Shown one piece after another: positions 7,909 through 16,319 of a DNA stretch of 64,000 nt. Both the position numbers and the translations under genes were made by a program. Origin of the DNA: Zeimonas sp046347945. GTDB taxonomy: Bacteria; Pseudomonadota; Gammaproteobacteria; Burkholderiales; Burkholderiaceae_E. The notes under the pieces are model-generated. The model saw nothing but the letters and a program-made list of their open reading frames with translations. It ran no database searches and was not told the DNA's origin. Each line of letters begins with the position of its first letter. Position 1 is the first letter of the stretch. Where the stretch lies: NCBI GenBank assembly GCA_046347945.1, contig JAXMFB010000010.1, positions 81,112-145,111 of the forward strand, in the 5' to 3' direction.

Positions 7909-8529
7909 ATGAAGAAGGTCCTGGCAGGCATCGCGGCGGCTGCCGCCCTGATGGCCTCCTCGGCGGCCGGCGCGGCCTCGTACACCTACGACCTGAACCG
8001 GGTCCTGGCGGCGCTCACGCCGACCAGCGGCTGGGGCACGGTCACGATCTCCGATTCGTCGGTCAACTCGAACTGGGTCGACGTCTCGATCGAGCTGAAT
8101 TCGACGTACAAGCCGCTGTCGCTCTACCTGAACTACGCGGGCTGCTCGAGCCTGACGCTGTACACCAGCCCGAGCTTCACGAGCGGCGCCGATGCGTCGG
8201 TCGACTGCAACAGCGAGAAGGCCGGCGGCTACGGCGACTCGAACGGCACGTTCGACATCAGCATCCCGGACAGCGGCAACCTCGGCAACGTCAACGACAT
8301 CAGCTTCACGATGTACCGCTCGTCGGGCAACCTCGATGCCAGCAGCTTCAACACGCTCGACCAATGGGGCAACCTGTACGTCGCGCTGCACGTCGGCAAC
8401 CTGGCGGACGGCCGCTCGATCTGGCTGGGCTCGGACGGCACCACCACCAGGGTGCCCGAGCCGGCGATGCTCGGCCTGCTGGGGCTGGGCATGTTCGGCC
8501 TGGCAGCGTTTCGCCGTCGGCGCAGCTGA
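7909..8529 (+). CDS. PEP-CTERM sorting-domain protein, exported, function unknown
   Basis: A 206-residue exported protein. A Lys-Lys start and hydrophobic Ala-rich stretch (residues 1-23, cleavage near AAGAAS) form a Sec signal peptide. The middle is low-charge and Ser/Asn/Thr-rich, predicted beta-sandwich, with two Cys (CSSL and VDCNSE) that may pair. The C-terminus has the full tripartite sorting signal: VPEPAMLG, a hydrophobic helix, and the RRRRS cluster. In known systems exosortase/XrtA removes this tail and delivers the protein to the cell surface or exopolysaccharide matrix. No exosortase gene is in the window. The gene is monocistronic, with a sigma-54 promoter before it and a strong terminator after it, inserted between pgk and pyk. 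Confidence 0.9.
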   Translation: MKKVLAGIAAAAALMASSAAGAASYTYDLNRVLAALTPTSGWGTVTISDSSVNSNWVDVSIELNSTYKPLSLYLNYAGCSSLTLYTSPSFTSGADASVDCNSEKAGGYGDSNGTFDISIPDSGNLGNVNDISFTMYRSSGNLDASSFNTLDQWGNLYVALHVGNLADGRSIWLGSDGTTTRVPEPAMLGLLGLGMFGLAAFRRRRS

Positions 8530-8548
8530 GCGGCAGCCGCAACGTCCC

Positions 8549-8578
8549 AAGGGCCCGCTTCGGCGGGCCCTTTTTTTT
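8549..8578 (+). terminator. Rho-independent terminator
   Basis: A perfect stem GGGCCCGC/GCGGGCCC (8551-8558 and 8563-8570) with a TTCG tetraloop, extended by AA/TT pairs, is followed by eight T residues at 8571-8578. It lies 20 bp after the PEP-CTERM stop and separates that gene from pyk. It is the clearest intrinsic terminator in the window. Confidence 0.95.
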
Positions 8579-8731
8579 CTTCTTCCGTTCGATGCGCTCC
8601 GGCTGCGCTGCGTCGCTTGCGCACGACGAGCCGACCGGCGGAGTGCGCCGCGGCCGCGGTGTCGCGCCCGACGCTGCGCCGGTCGGTTACGATGAGTGCT
8701 CCATCCCGACCGACGCCTCGCGCCTCCAGCC

Positions 8732-10171
8732 ATGTTCCAGCCTGCTCCGCGTGCCACCAAGATCGTCGCCACCCTCGGTCCCGCTTCGAGCGATCCGGCG
8801 GTGCTCGAGCGGATGTTGCGCGCCGGGGTCAACGTCGTCAGGGTGAACTTCTCGCACGGCACGGCGGCCGAGCACACTGAAACCGTGCGCCGCGTGCGCG
8901 AGATCGCCGAGCGCGTCCGGCAAAGCGTCGGCGTGCTGGCCGACCTGCAGGGCCCGAAGATCCGCATCGGCAAGTTCGCCGACGGCAAGGTCACGCTCGC
9001 CGCCGGCGACCGCTTCACCTTCGACGTCGACAGCGCGCCGGGCGACAAGGAGCGGGTCGGCCTCGACTACCCGGAACTGGTCAACGACGTGAAGCCCGGC
9101 GATACGCTGCTGCTCGACGACGGCCGGATGATGATGCGCGTGGAGCGCACCACTGCGCAGGCGATCGAGTGCACGGTGATGCAGGGCGGCGCGCTGTCGA
9201 ACCGCAAGGGGATCAACCGGCAGGGCGGTGGGCTGTCGGCGCCGGCGCTCACGTCGAAGGACATGGAAGACATCCGGACCGCGATCGGCTTCGCGGCCGA
9301 CTTCATCGCGGTGTCGTTCCCCAAGAGCGCCGCCGACATGTACATGGCGCGCGAACTGACGCGCGCCAGCGGCGGGCGCGCCCTGATGATCGCGAAGATC
9401 GAGCGCTTCGAGGCGATCGGCAACCTCGAAGAGATCCTGAAGGCCTCCGACGGGATCATGGTCGCGCGCGGCGACCTCGCCGTCGAGGTCGGCGACGCGG
9501 CAGTGCCGGCACTGCAGAAGCGCATGATCCGCATGGCCAAGGAACTCAACAAGGTCACGATTACCGCCACGCAGATGATGGAATCGATGATCGAGTCGCC
9601 GGTGCCCACCCGCGCCGAGGTGTCCGACGTGGCCAATGCCGTGCTCGACGGGACCGACGCGGTGATGCTGTCGGCCGAGACGGCCGCCGGCAAGTACCCG
9701 GTCGAGACGATCGAGGCGATGGCACGCGTGTGCGTCGAGGCCGATCGCTCCGAGGTCAAGCCGCTGGACGCGGCGTTCCTGAACCGGACGTTCACGCGCA
9801 TCGACCAGACGATCGCGATGAGCGCGCTGTTCGTCGCGCACCACATGAAGGTGAAGGCGGTGGTGTCGTTGACGCAGTCCGGATCGACCGCATTGTGGAT
9901 GTCGCGGATCGATTCGGGCGTGCCGATCTACGCGCTCACGCCCGAGGAGGCGAGCCGGCGCCGGATGTGCCTGTACCGCGAGGTACACCCGATCGTGATG
10001 ACGTATCACGCGCAGGAGCGCGAGGCCCTGCTGCTCGAGGCCGAGCAGCGCCTGGTCGACGCGGGAATCGTGGAGAAGGGTGACCTGATCGTGCTCACGA
10101 TCGGCGAGCCGATCGGCAAGTCGGGCGGCACGAATACGCTGAAGATCGTGCGGGTCGGGGAGCACGGCTGA
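8732..10171 (+). CDS. pyk: Pyruvate kinase
   Basis: A 479-residue glycolytic enzyme converting phosphoenolpyruvate and ADP to pyruvate and ATP. The N-terminal ATKIVATLGPASS and VNFSHG motifs, the LADLQGPKIRIG strand, the catalytic-Lys signature MIAKIERFEAI, the MVARGDLAVEVG metal site and TQMMESMIESPVPTRAEV are all present. The C-terminal allosteric domain is complete (LTQSGSTALWMSR). The start at 8732 gives the family N-terminus; an upstream GTG would add twelve atypical residues. It lies after the PEP-CTERM terminator, so it must have its own promoter in 8579-8731, where none stands out. Confidence 0.96.
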   Translation: MFQPAPRATKIVATLGPASSDPAVLERMLRAGVNVVRVNFSHGTAAEHTETVRRVREIAERVRQSVGVLADLQGPKIRIGKFADGKVTLAAGDRFTFDVDSAPGDKERVGLDYPELVNDVKPGDTLLLDDGRMMMRVERTTAQAIECTVMQGGALSNRKGINRQGGGLSAPALTSKDMEDIRTAIGFAADFIAVSFPKSAADMYMARELTRASGGRALMIAKIERFEAIGNLEEILKASDGIMVARGDLAVEVGDAAVPALQKRMIRMAKELNKVTITATQMMESMIESPVPTRAEVSDVANAVLDGTDAVMLSAETAAGKYPVETIEAMARVCVEADRSEVKPLDAAFLNRTFTRIDQTIAMSALFVAHHMKVKAVVSLTQSGSTALWMSRIDSGVPIYALTPEEASRRRMCLYREVHPIVMTYHAQEREALLLEAEQRLVDAGIVEKGDLIVLTIGEPIGKSGGTNTLKIVRVGEHG

Positions 10172-10304
10172 GGGCGTATTTCCTCGTCGTGCCGCCGCGG
10201 TGGGCGATAATGCGAGGCTACGGGAAGTTCGCCGGGCTTCGCGGGAAAGGGGGGCGTCCGACGCCTGCGCGGGGCCGGGCCAGGTTTCACTTGTGGAGGT
10301 CGTC

Positions 10305-11369
10305 ATGCCCCTCGTTTCGATGCGCCAGCTGCTGGACCATGCCGCCGAGAACGGCTACGGGATTCCGGCATTCAACGTCAACAACCTCGAGCAGGTGCAG
10401 GCGATCATGTCCGCGGCCGCCGAGCTCGATGCGCCGGTGATCATGCAGGCCTCGGCGGGGGCGAGGAAGTATGCCGGCGAGGCCTTCCTGAAGCACCTGA
10501 TCCAGGCTGCCGTCGAGGCATACCCGAAGGTTCCGATCGTCATGCACCAGGACCACGGCCAGTCGCCGCAGGTCTGCCGCGGCGCGATCGACCTCGGCTT
10601 CTCGTCGGTGATGATGGACGGCTCGCTGCAGGAAGACGGCAAGTCGATCGCGACCTACGAGTACAACGTCGACGTGACGCGCAAGGTCGTCGACATGGCG
10701 CACGCGGTCGGCGTCACGGTCGAGGGTGAACTGGGTTGCCTCGGCTCGCTCGAGACGATGAAGGGCGACAAGGAGGACGGACACGGCGCCGAAGGCACGA
10801 TGACCCGCGAGCAGCTGCTCACCGACCCCGAGCAGGCCGCCGACTTCGTGCGCAAGACCCAGGTCGACGCGCTGGCCATCGCCATCGGCACGAGCCACGG
10901 CGCCTACAAGTTCTCGCGCAAGCCGACCGGAGACATCCTCGCGATCTCGCGCATCAAGGAGATCAATGCGCGCATCCCGAACACCCATCTGGTGATGCAC
11001 GGCTCGTCGTCGGTGCCGCAGGAACTGCTGGCCGAGATCCGCAAGTACGGCGGCGACATGAAGGAAACCTACGGGGTGCCGGTCGAGGAGATCCAGGAGG
11101 CGATCAAGTACGGCGTGCGCAAGATCAACATCGACACCGACATCCGGCTGGCGATGACGGCGGCGATCCGGCGGTTCTTCGTCGAGAACCCGTCGAAATT
11201 CGATCCGCGCGAGTACCTGAAGCCCGCCACCGCGGCGGCGAAGGCGATCTGCGTGGCGCGCTATCGCCAGTTCGGCTGCGAGGGGCAGGGCAGCCGCATC
11301 CAGCCTGCCGCACTGTCGGTGATGATCGATCGCTATCGCAAGGGCGAGCTCGCGCAGGTCGTCACCTGA
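10305..11369 (+). CDS. fba: Fructose-bisphosphate aldolase, class II
   Basis: A 354-residue zinc-dependent aldolase (Calvin-cycle/CbbA-like subtype) cleaving fructose 1,6-bisphosphate or condensing the triose phosphates. The Zn ligand motif VMHQDHGQSP, the GSLQEDGKS loop, GELGCLGSLE and the GTSHGAYKF and VMHGSSSVPQ phosphate-binding segments are intact. GGAGGT at 10295-10300 fixes the start. It follows pyk after ~130 bp containing a GATAAT at ~10206, a possible -10 on the plus strand. It completes the glycolytic series begun at tkt. Confidence 0.96.
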   Translation: MPLVSMRQLLDHAAENGYGIPAFNVNNLEQVQAIMSAAAELDAPVIMQASAGARKYAGEAFLKHLIQAAVEAYPKVPIVMHQDHGQSPQVCRGAIDLGFSSVMMDGSLQEDGKSIATYEYNVDVTRKVVDMAHAVGVTVEGELGCLGSLETMKGDKEDGHGAEGTMTREQLLTDPEQAADFVRKTQVDALAIAIGTSHGAYKFSRKPTGDILAISRIKEINARIPNTHLVMHGSSSVPQELLAEIRKYGGDMKETYGVPVEEIQEAIKYGVRKINIDTDIRLAMTAAIRRFFVENPSKFDPREYLKPATAAAKAICVARYRQFGCEGQGSRIQPAALSVMIDRYRKGELAQVVT

Positions 11370-11426
11370 AGCGCGGCCGCGCGTTTGCGGGACAATGGGC
11401 CACTCGATGCCCGACGGAGCGCGACG

Positions 11427-12305
11427 ATGCCCGAACTGATCATCGACGCCCGGCCGGCCGACCTCGGCCACGGCCTGGCGGTGCGGCGCGTGCTGCCGTT
11501 CGCCCGGCGCCGCATGGTCGGGCCGTTCGTCTTCCTCGATCACGCCGGACCGGTGACGTTCGAGCCGTCGATCGGGCGCAAGGCGGACGTGCGTCCGCAT
11601 CCGCACATCGGCCTGTCGACGGTCAGCTACCTGCTGAGCGGTGCGGTCACGCATCGCGACAGCCTCGGCGTCGAGCAGGTGATCCGCCCGGGCGACGTCA
11701 ACTGGATGACCGCGGGACGCGGCATCTCGCATTCCGAGCGCTTCGAGGACCCCTCGGCGTTCGCCGATCCCGGCATCGAACTGCTGCAGTCGTGGGTGGC
11801 GCTACCCGAGGCGGACGAGGAGACCGATCCTGCGTTCGACCACTATCCGGCGCGCGTGCTGCCCGAGGGGCGCGACGCAGGCGTCTGGATGCGCCTGATC
11901 GCCGGGGAGGCGTACGGCCTGAAGAGCCCGGTGACGACGCGTTCGCCGTTGTTCTGCCTGCACGCGACGCTGGATCCGGGCGCACGGCTCGCGATGCCGG
12001 AAGGCCACGCCGAGCGCGCCGCGTACGTGGTCGCGGGGCGCATCGAGCACGAGGGCGTCCAGTACCGCGTCGGGCAGATGCTGGTGTTCGGTGCCGCCGA
12101 GGAGCCGTTGCTGCGCGCGAGCGAGGCATCGACGCTGCTGCTGCTGGGCGGCGAACCGCTGGGCGAACGGCACATCTGGTGGAACTTCGTGTCCTCGCGC
12201 AGGGAGCGCATCGAGCAGGCGAAGGCCGACTGGAAGGCCGGTCGGATCGCGCTGCCGCCCAACGACGCAGGCGAGTTCATCCCGCTGCCCGAAGACCGGC
12301 GCTGA
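11427..12305 (+). CDS. Pirin family protein (bicupin)
   Basis: A 292-residue two-cupin protein. The N-terminal cupin has the metal-binding RPHPHIGLSTVSYLLSG and THRDSLG motifs, and the MTAGRGISHSER segment that is almost invariant in pirins. The second half is the pirin C-terminal domain, ending with the ERHIWWNFVSSRRERI signature. Bacterial pirins are variously quercetinases, redox-sensing regulators or regulators of pyruvate dehydrogenase; the sequence does not decide between these. It sits alone on the plus strand after fba and before a short minus-strand gene. Confidence 0.88.
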   Translation: MPELIIDARPADLGHGLAVRRVLPFARRRMVGPFVFLDHAGPVTFEPSIGRKADVRPHPHIGLSTVSYLLSGAVTHRDSLGVEQVIRPGDVNWMTAGRGISHSERFEDPSAFADPGIELLQSWVALPEADEETDPAFDHYPARVLPEGRDAGVWMRLIAGEAYGLKSPVTTRSPLFCLHATLDPGARLAMPEGHAERAAYVVAGRIEHEGVQYRVGQMLVFGAAEEPLLRASEASTLLLLGGEPLGERHIWWNFVSSRRERIEQAKADWKAGRIALPPNDAGEFIPLPEDRR

Positions 12306-12352
12306 CCGGCCGCTTGCCGGTTGCGGGGCGCGCGGGTTGCGCAGGCCCCGGC

Positions 12353-12664
12353 TCAGCCTTCGATCGTCTCGCCCAGCGCGTTGTCGACAACGAGCGGCGT
12401 TTCGAAATACTGCAGCGTCGGCACGCTGCCGTACCTGTCCATCACGCGCTGGCGCCACGCGGCGTCGTGCGCGGCCTCGGCGGCGGCGCGGGTCTTCCAC
12501 AGGTACAGCGCACCCGTGCGCGAGTTCGCCGGGTCGTAGAGGAAGGTCTTTCGGATCAGGTCGGGATTGCGGCGCCACGCGGGCGCGACGTCGCGCATCC
12601 CCTGGACGACCTCGGCGCGGGTCATTCCTTCAGGCAGGTCGAACATCACCACTTCGCTGATCAT
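12353..12664 (-). CDS. YdhR-like dimeric alpha/beta-barrel monooxygenase-fold protein
   Basis: A 103-residue single-domain protein of the YdhR/ABM ferredoxin-like superfamily. The N-terminal strand MISEVVMFDLPEGMT leads to a helix, then a KTFLYDPANSRTGALYLWKTRAAAEA strand-helix unit and the RYGSVPTLQYFETPLVVDN C-terminus typical of YdhR. Such small dimers are annotated as putative monooxygenases acting on aromatic or quinone substrates, but no reaction is established. It is divergent from hyi, with starts ~100 bp apart. Confidence 0.7.
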   Translation of the reverse strand: MISEVVMFDLPEGMTRAEVVQGMRDVAPAWRRNPDLIRKTFLYDPANSRTGALYLWKTRAAAEAAHDAAWRQRVMDRYGSVPTLQYFETPLVVDNALGETIEG

Positions 12665-12762
12665 CGCGCGTTCTCCTCGTTGGCGAGCCGCATCTTGCCA
12701 CGCGGCATCGCGCGTCTATCATGCGCATCGGGGAGCCGGACGCGCCCCGGCCAGGAGTCGCG

Positions 12763-13539
12763 ATGCCCAGGTTTGCCGCCAACCTTTCGCTGATGTACAC
12801 CGAGCTGCCGTTCCTGCAGCGCTTCGAGGCCGCCGCTCGCGATGGCTTCCGCGCGGCCGAGTTCCTGTTTCCGTACGAGTTTGAAGCGGTCGAGCTCGCC
12901 GCGGCGCTGCGCGCGAGCGGCCTGCGGCAGGTGCTGTTCAACGCGCCTCCCGGCGACATGGCGGCCGGAGATCGCGGCACCTGCGGCCTGCCCGGCCGCG
13001 AGGACGAGTTCCGGGCCGGCATCGAGCGCGCGGTCGGCTACGCGGCCGCGCTCGAATGCCCGCGGTTGCACCTGATGGCCGGCGTCGCGGGCGACGACGC
13101 GCAGCGCGCGAGCCAGCGCGCGACCTATGTCGCCAACCTGCGCTGGGCGGCGAGGCGGCTCGCTCGCGAGGGCATCACCGCGCTGATCGAGCCGATCAAC
13201 ACGCGCGACGTGCCCGGCTACCTGCTCAACACGCAGGCCGATGCGCACGCGATCGTGGCCGAGGTCGGCGAGCCCAACCTCGAGGTCCAGATGGACCTCT
13301 ATCACTGCCAGATCGTCGAGGGCGACGTCGCGACGAAGATCCGCCGCTACCTGGCAGGCGTCGGCCACATGCAGATCGCGGGCGTTCCCGAGCGCCACGA
13401 GCCGGACACCGGCGAGTTGAACTACCCGTACCTGTTCGCGCTCGTCGACGAGCTGGGCTACGAGGGCTGGATCGGCTGCGAATACCGGCCGCGCGGCGCG
13501 ACCCGCGACGGGCTCGGCTGGATGGCGCGCTGGCGGTAG
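12763..13539 (+). CDS. hyi: Hydroxypyruvate isomerase (or 2-oxotetronate isomerase)
   Basis: A 258-residue TIM-barrel of the AP-endonuclease 2/xylose-isomerase-like family. The N-terminal RFAANLSLMYTELPFLQRFEAA, the LIEPINTRDVPGYLLNT segment, the QMDLYHCQIVEGD metal site and the GCEYRPRGATRDGLGW terminus match Hyi. The enzyme interconverts hydroxypyruvate and tartronate semialdehyde in glyoxylate assimilation; the close paralogue OtnI acts on 2-oxotetronates. No gcl or glxR lies nearby, so the physiological substrate is open. ATG at 12763 is preferred over an upstream in-frame codon because it gives the family start. Confidence 0.85.
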   Translation: MPRFAANLSLMYTELPFLQRFEAAARDGFRAAEFLFPYEFEAVELAAALRASGLRQVLFNAPPGDMAAGDRGTCGLPGREDEFRAGIERAVGYAAALECPRLHLMAGVAGDDAQRASQRATYVANLRWAARRLAREGITALIEPINTRDVPGYLLNTQADAHAIVAEVGEPNLEVQMDLYHCQIVEGDVATKIRRYLAGVGHMQIAGVPERHEPDTGELNYPYLFALVDELGYEGWIGCEYRPRGATRDGLGWMARWR

Positions 13540-13596
13540 ACCCCCCACACGCAGTCCGGCGCGGCGCCGGCGCGCGCCGGAATGGCCCGGCGATCA

Positions 13597-13616
13597 GGCA
13601 AAATGGCGGTTTTGCC
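13597..13616 (+). repeat. Short inverted repeat in the purC leader
   Basis: GGCAAAA (13597-13603) and TTTTGCC (13610-13616) form a perfect 7-bp inverted repeat around a six-base loop, ending 12 bp before the purC start. In RNA it would make a hairpin next to the ribosome-binding region; in DNA it could be a protein-binding site. The A/T-rich arms stand out against the local GC content. Confidence 0.5.
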
Positions 13617-13628
13617 GGGGCACCCCCG

Positions 13629-14525
13629 ATGGCGGCCGTCTACCACTCGACCCTGCATTCGCTGCCGCTGCTGTCGCGCGGCAAGGTGCGCGACAACTAT
13701 GCGGTCGGCGACGACCGGCTGCTCATCGTCACCACCGACCGGCTGTCGGCCTTCGACGTGATCATGGCCGACCCGATTCCCGACAAGGGGCGCGTGCTCA
13801 ACCAGATGGCGCTGTTCTGGTTCGACCGGCTCGCCGACGTGGTGCCCAATCACCTGACCGGCGTCGATCCCGAATCGGTCGTTGCCGCCGACGAGCGCGA
13901 TCAGGTGCGCGGCCGCTCGATGGTCGTCAAGCGACTGAAGCCGATCCTCGTCGAAGCGGTCGTGCGCGGCTACCTGATCGGCTCCGGCTGGAAAGACTAC
14001 GTCGCGAGCGGCGCGGTCTGCGGCATCACGCTGCCCGCAGGGCTGCGAATGGCCGACCGGCTACCCGAGCCGATCTTCACGCCGGCCGCCAAGGCCGAAC
14101 TCGGTGAGCACGACGAAAACATCGGTTTCGACGAGATGTCGGCGCGCATCGGTGCGCCGCTCGCAGACCGGATCCGCAGAATCAGCCTCGAGCTGTACCG
14201 GCGCGCGAGCGACTACGCGGCCACCCGCGGCATCATCATCGCCGACACCAAGTTCGAGTTCGGCCTCGACGCGCAGGGCGCGCTTCACCTGATGGACGAG
14301 GTGCTGACCGCCGACTCGTCGCGTTTCTGGCCCGCCGACGAGTGGCGACCCGGCATTTCGCCGCCGTCGTTCGACAAGCAGTTCGTGCGCGACTACCTCG
14401 AGACCGTGCCGGGCTGGAACAAGCGCCCGCCGCCGCCGCCGCTGCCGCGCGAGGTGATCGAGCAGACTGCCGCGAAGTATCGCGAGGCGCTGCGCCGGCT
14501 CACCGGCCAGGAACTCTCGGGCTGA
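13629..14525 (+). CDS. purC: Phosphoribosylaminoimidazole-succinocarboxamide synthase
   Basis: A 298-residue ATP-dependent ligase joining aspartate to CAIR to form SAICAR, step seven of purine synthesis. It is the longer yeast-like subtype usual in betaproteobacteria. The N-terminal LLSRGKVRDNYAVGDDRLLIV loop binds ATP; VVKRLKPILVEAVVRGYLIGSGWKDY, DENIGFDEM and IIADTKFEFG are the conserved substrate and metal motifs. It heads a purC-purE-purK cluster in which purE and purK catalyse the preceding two steps. Confidence 0.95.
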   Translation: MAAVYHSTLHSLPLLSRGKVRDNYAVGDDRLLIVTTDRLSAFDVIMADPIPDKGRVLNQMALFWFDRLADVVPNHLTGVDPESVVAADERDQVRGRSMVVKRLKPILVEAVVRGYLIGSGWKDYVASGAVCGITLPAGLRMADRLPEPIFTPAAKAELGEHDENIGFDEMSARIGAPLADRIRRISLELYRRASDYAATRGIIIADTKFEFGLDAQGALHLMDEVLTADSSRFWPADEWRPGISPPSFDKQFVRDYLETVPGWNKRPPPPPLPREVIEQTAAKYREALRRLTGQELSG

Positions 14526-14566
14526 GGCGGCGCGGGCCCGATGCGATGGCCGACGGAGGATCGACG

Positions 14567-15058
14567 ATGAGCACGGCGCTGGTAGGCGTGTTGATGGGGT
14601 CGAACAGCGACTGGGAAGTGATGCAGCACGCGGTCTCGGTGCTGCGAGAGTTCCACGTGCCGTTCGAGGCGCGGGTCGTGTCGGCGCACCGGATGCCCGA
14701 CGACATGTTCCGCTACGCCGAGCAGGCCCGCGAGCGCGGGCTGCGGGCGATCATCGCCGGCGCCGGCGGCGCCGCGCACTTGCCGGGCATGCTGGCGTCG
14801 AAGACGATCGTCCCGGTGCTCGGCGTGCCGGTGCCGTCGAAGTACCTGCGCGGCGAGGACTCGCTGCTGTCCATCGTCCAGATGCCGCGAGGCATCCCGG
14901 TGGCCACGTTCGCGATCGGCGAGGCCGGTGCGGCCAATGCCGCGCTGTGCGCCGTGGCCATGCTGGCCGGCACCGACGCTGCGCTGGCCGACCGGCTCGC
15001 GGCCTGGCGCGCGCGCCAGACCGAGTCGGCGCGCGCCATGACGCTGCCGGGCGCGTGA
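14567..15058 (+). CDS. purE: 5-(carboxyamino)imidazole ribonucleotide mutase
   Basis: A 163-residue class I PurE that moves the carboxyl group of N5-CAIR to C4, giving CAIR. The MGSNSDWEVM P-loop-like motif, VVSAHRMPDDM with the essential His, AGAGGAAHLPGMLAS and QMPRGIPVAT are all present. GGAGGA at 14555-14560 sets the start at 14567; an upstream ATG would add seven atypical residues. Its stop overlaps the purK start (TGATG), so the two are translationally coupled, as expected for enzymes handling the unstable N5-CAIR. Confidence 0.95.
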   Translation: MSTALVGVLMGSNSDWEVMQHAVSVLREFHVPFEARVVSAHRMPDDMFRYAEQARERGLRAIIAGAGGAAHLPGMLASKTIVPVLGVPVPSKYLRGEDSLLSIVQMPRGIPVATFAIGEAGAANAALCAVAMLAGTDAALADRLAAWRARQTESARAMTLPGA

Positions 15059-16302
15059 TGGCCGGCGCCGCGCCGACCCGGGCCGTGCACTCGCCGCGGC
15101 TGCACCGGCCGCTGCCGCCGCTGCCGCCTGGCTCGTGGCTCGGCCTGCTCGGCGGCGGCCAGCTCGGACGCATGTTCTGCATGGCGGCGCAGAGCATGGG
15201 ATATCGCGTCTGCGTGCTCGATCCCGGCGCCGACAGTCCGGCCGGCTCGGTTGCCGACCGGCACCTGCAGGCCGACTATCTCGACGAGCAGGCGCTTCGC
15301 GAGATCGCCGCGACCTGCCGCGCGACGACCACGGAGTTCGAGAACGTGCCGGCGCGCGCGCTCGAGTTCCTGGCCCTGCACGGCATCGTCAGCCCGGCCG
15401 CCGACAGCGTGGCCGTGGCGCAGGATCGCCGCGCCGAGAAGGCGTTCGTGCGCGAGTGCGGCCTCGACACTGCGCCCTACGTCGACGTGAGCTCGACCGA
15501 CGACCTGCGTGCCGCGCCGGCCGACCTGTTCCCGGGCATCCTGAAGGTCGCGCGGCTCGGCTACGACGGCAAGGGGCAGGCGCGCGTGACGTCGATCGCG
15601 CAGGCGCTCGAGGCGTTCGACCGATTCGGCGGCGTGCCCTGCGTGCTCGAGAAGCGGCTGTCGCTCGAGCTCGAGGTGTCGGTGGTGCTCGCGCGCGGCT
15701 TCGACGGCCACAGCGTGGCGTACCCGGTCGCCGAGAACGTTCACCGCGGCGGCATCCTCGCGGTCTCGACGGTTCCCGCGCGGATCTCGCAGGAACTCGG
15801 GGTGCGCGCGGTCGACGCGGCGCGCCGGATCGCCGACGCGTTGGACTACGTGGGCGTGCTGTGCATCGAGTTCTTCGTGCTGGACGACGGCAGCTTGCGC
15901 GTCAACGAGATGGCACCACGGCCGCACAACTCCGGCCACTACACGATCGATGCCTGCGTCACCAGCCAGTTCGAGCAGCAGGCGCGCGTGCTGGCGGGGC
16001 TGCCGCTGGGCTCGACGCACCAGCACCAGGCCGCAGTGATGCTCAACCTCCTCGGCGATTGCTGGTACCAGCCGCCGGGCGACGCGCAACCCAGCCCCGC
16101 GCCACGCGAGCCCGACTGGACCGTCGTGCTGCGACATCCGGCCGCGAAGCTGCACCTGTACGGCAAGCGCGAGCCGCGTCCGGGCCGCAAGATGGGGCAC
16201 GTGACGGTGCTGGCGGACGCGGTCGACGAGGCGGTTCGCGTGGCCGTGCAGATCGAACGCGAGCTCGGCATCGGCGGGCAGGGCGTGTCGATCCACCCCT
16301 GA
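15058..16302 (+). CDS. purK: 5-(carboxyamino)imidazole ribonucleotide synthase
   Basis: A 414-residue ATP-grasp ligase making N5-CAIR from AIR, bicarbonate and ATP. The GLLGGGQLGRMFCMAAQSMG N-domain motif, TTEFENVP, the central-domain KVARLGYDGKGQ and the metal-binding NEMAPRPHNSGHYTIDAC are intact. About 30 Pro/Arg-rich residues precede the conserved core, longer than in E. coli; a later start is conceivable, but the ATG overlapping the purE stop is attractive. Sua5 follows within 20 bp. Confidence 0.94.
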   Translation: MAGAAPTRAVHSPRLHRPLPPLPPGSWLGLLGGGQLGRMFCMAAQSMGYRVCVLDPGADSPAGSVADRHLQADYLDEQALREIAATCRATTTEFENVPARALEFLALHGIVSPAADSVAVAQDRRAEKAFVRECGLDTAPYVDVSSTDDLRAAPADLFPGILKVARLGYDGKGQARVTSIAQALEAFDRFGGVPCVLEKRLSLELEVSVVLARGFDGHSVAYPVAENVHRGGILAVSTVPARISQELGVRAVDAARRIADALDYVGVLCIEFFVLDDGSLRVNEMAPRPHNSGHYTIDACVTSQFEQQARVLAGLPLGSTHQHQAAVMLNLLGDCWYQPPGDAQPSPAPREPDWTVVLRHPAAKLHLYGKREPRPGRKMGHVTVLADAVDEAVRVAVQIERELGIGGQGVSIHP

Positions 16303-16319
16303 ACCGGCAGGCGTCGCCC

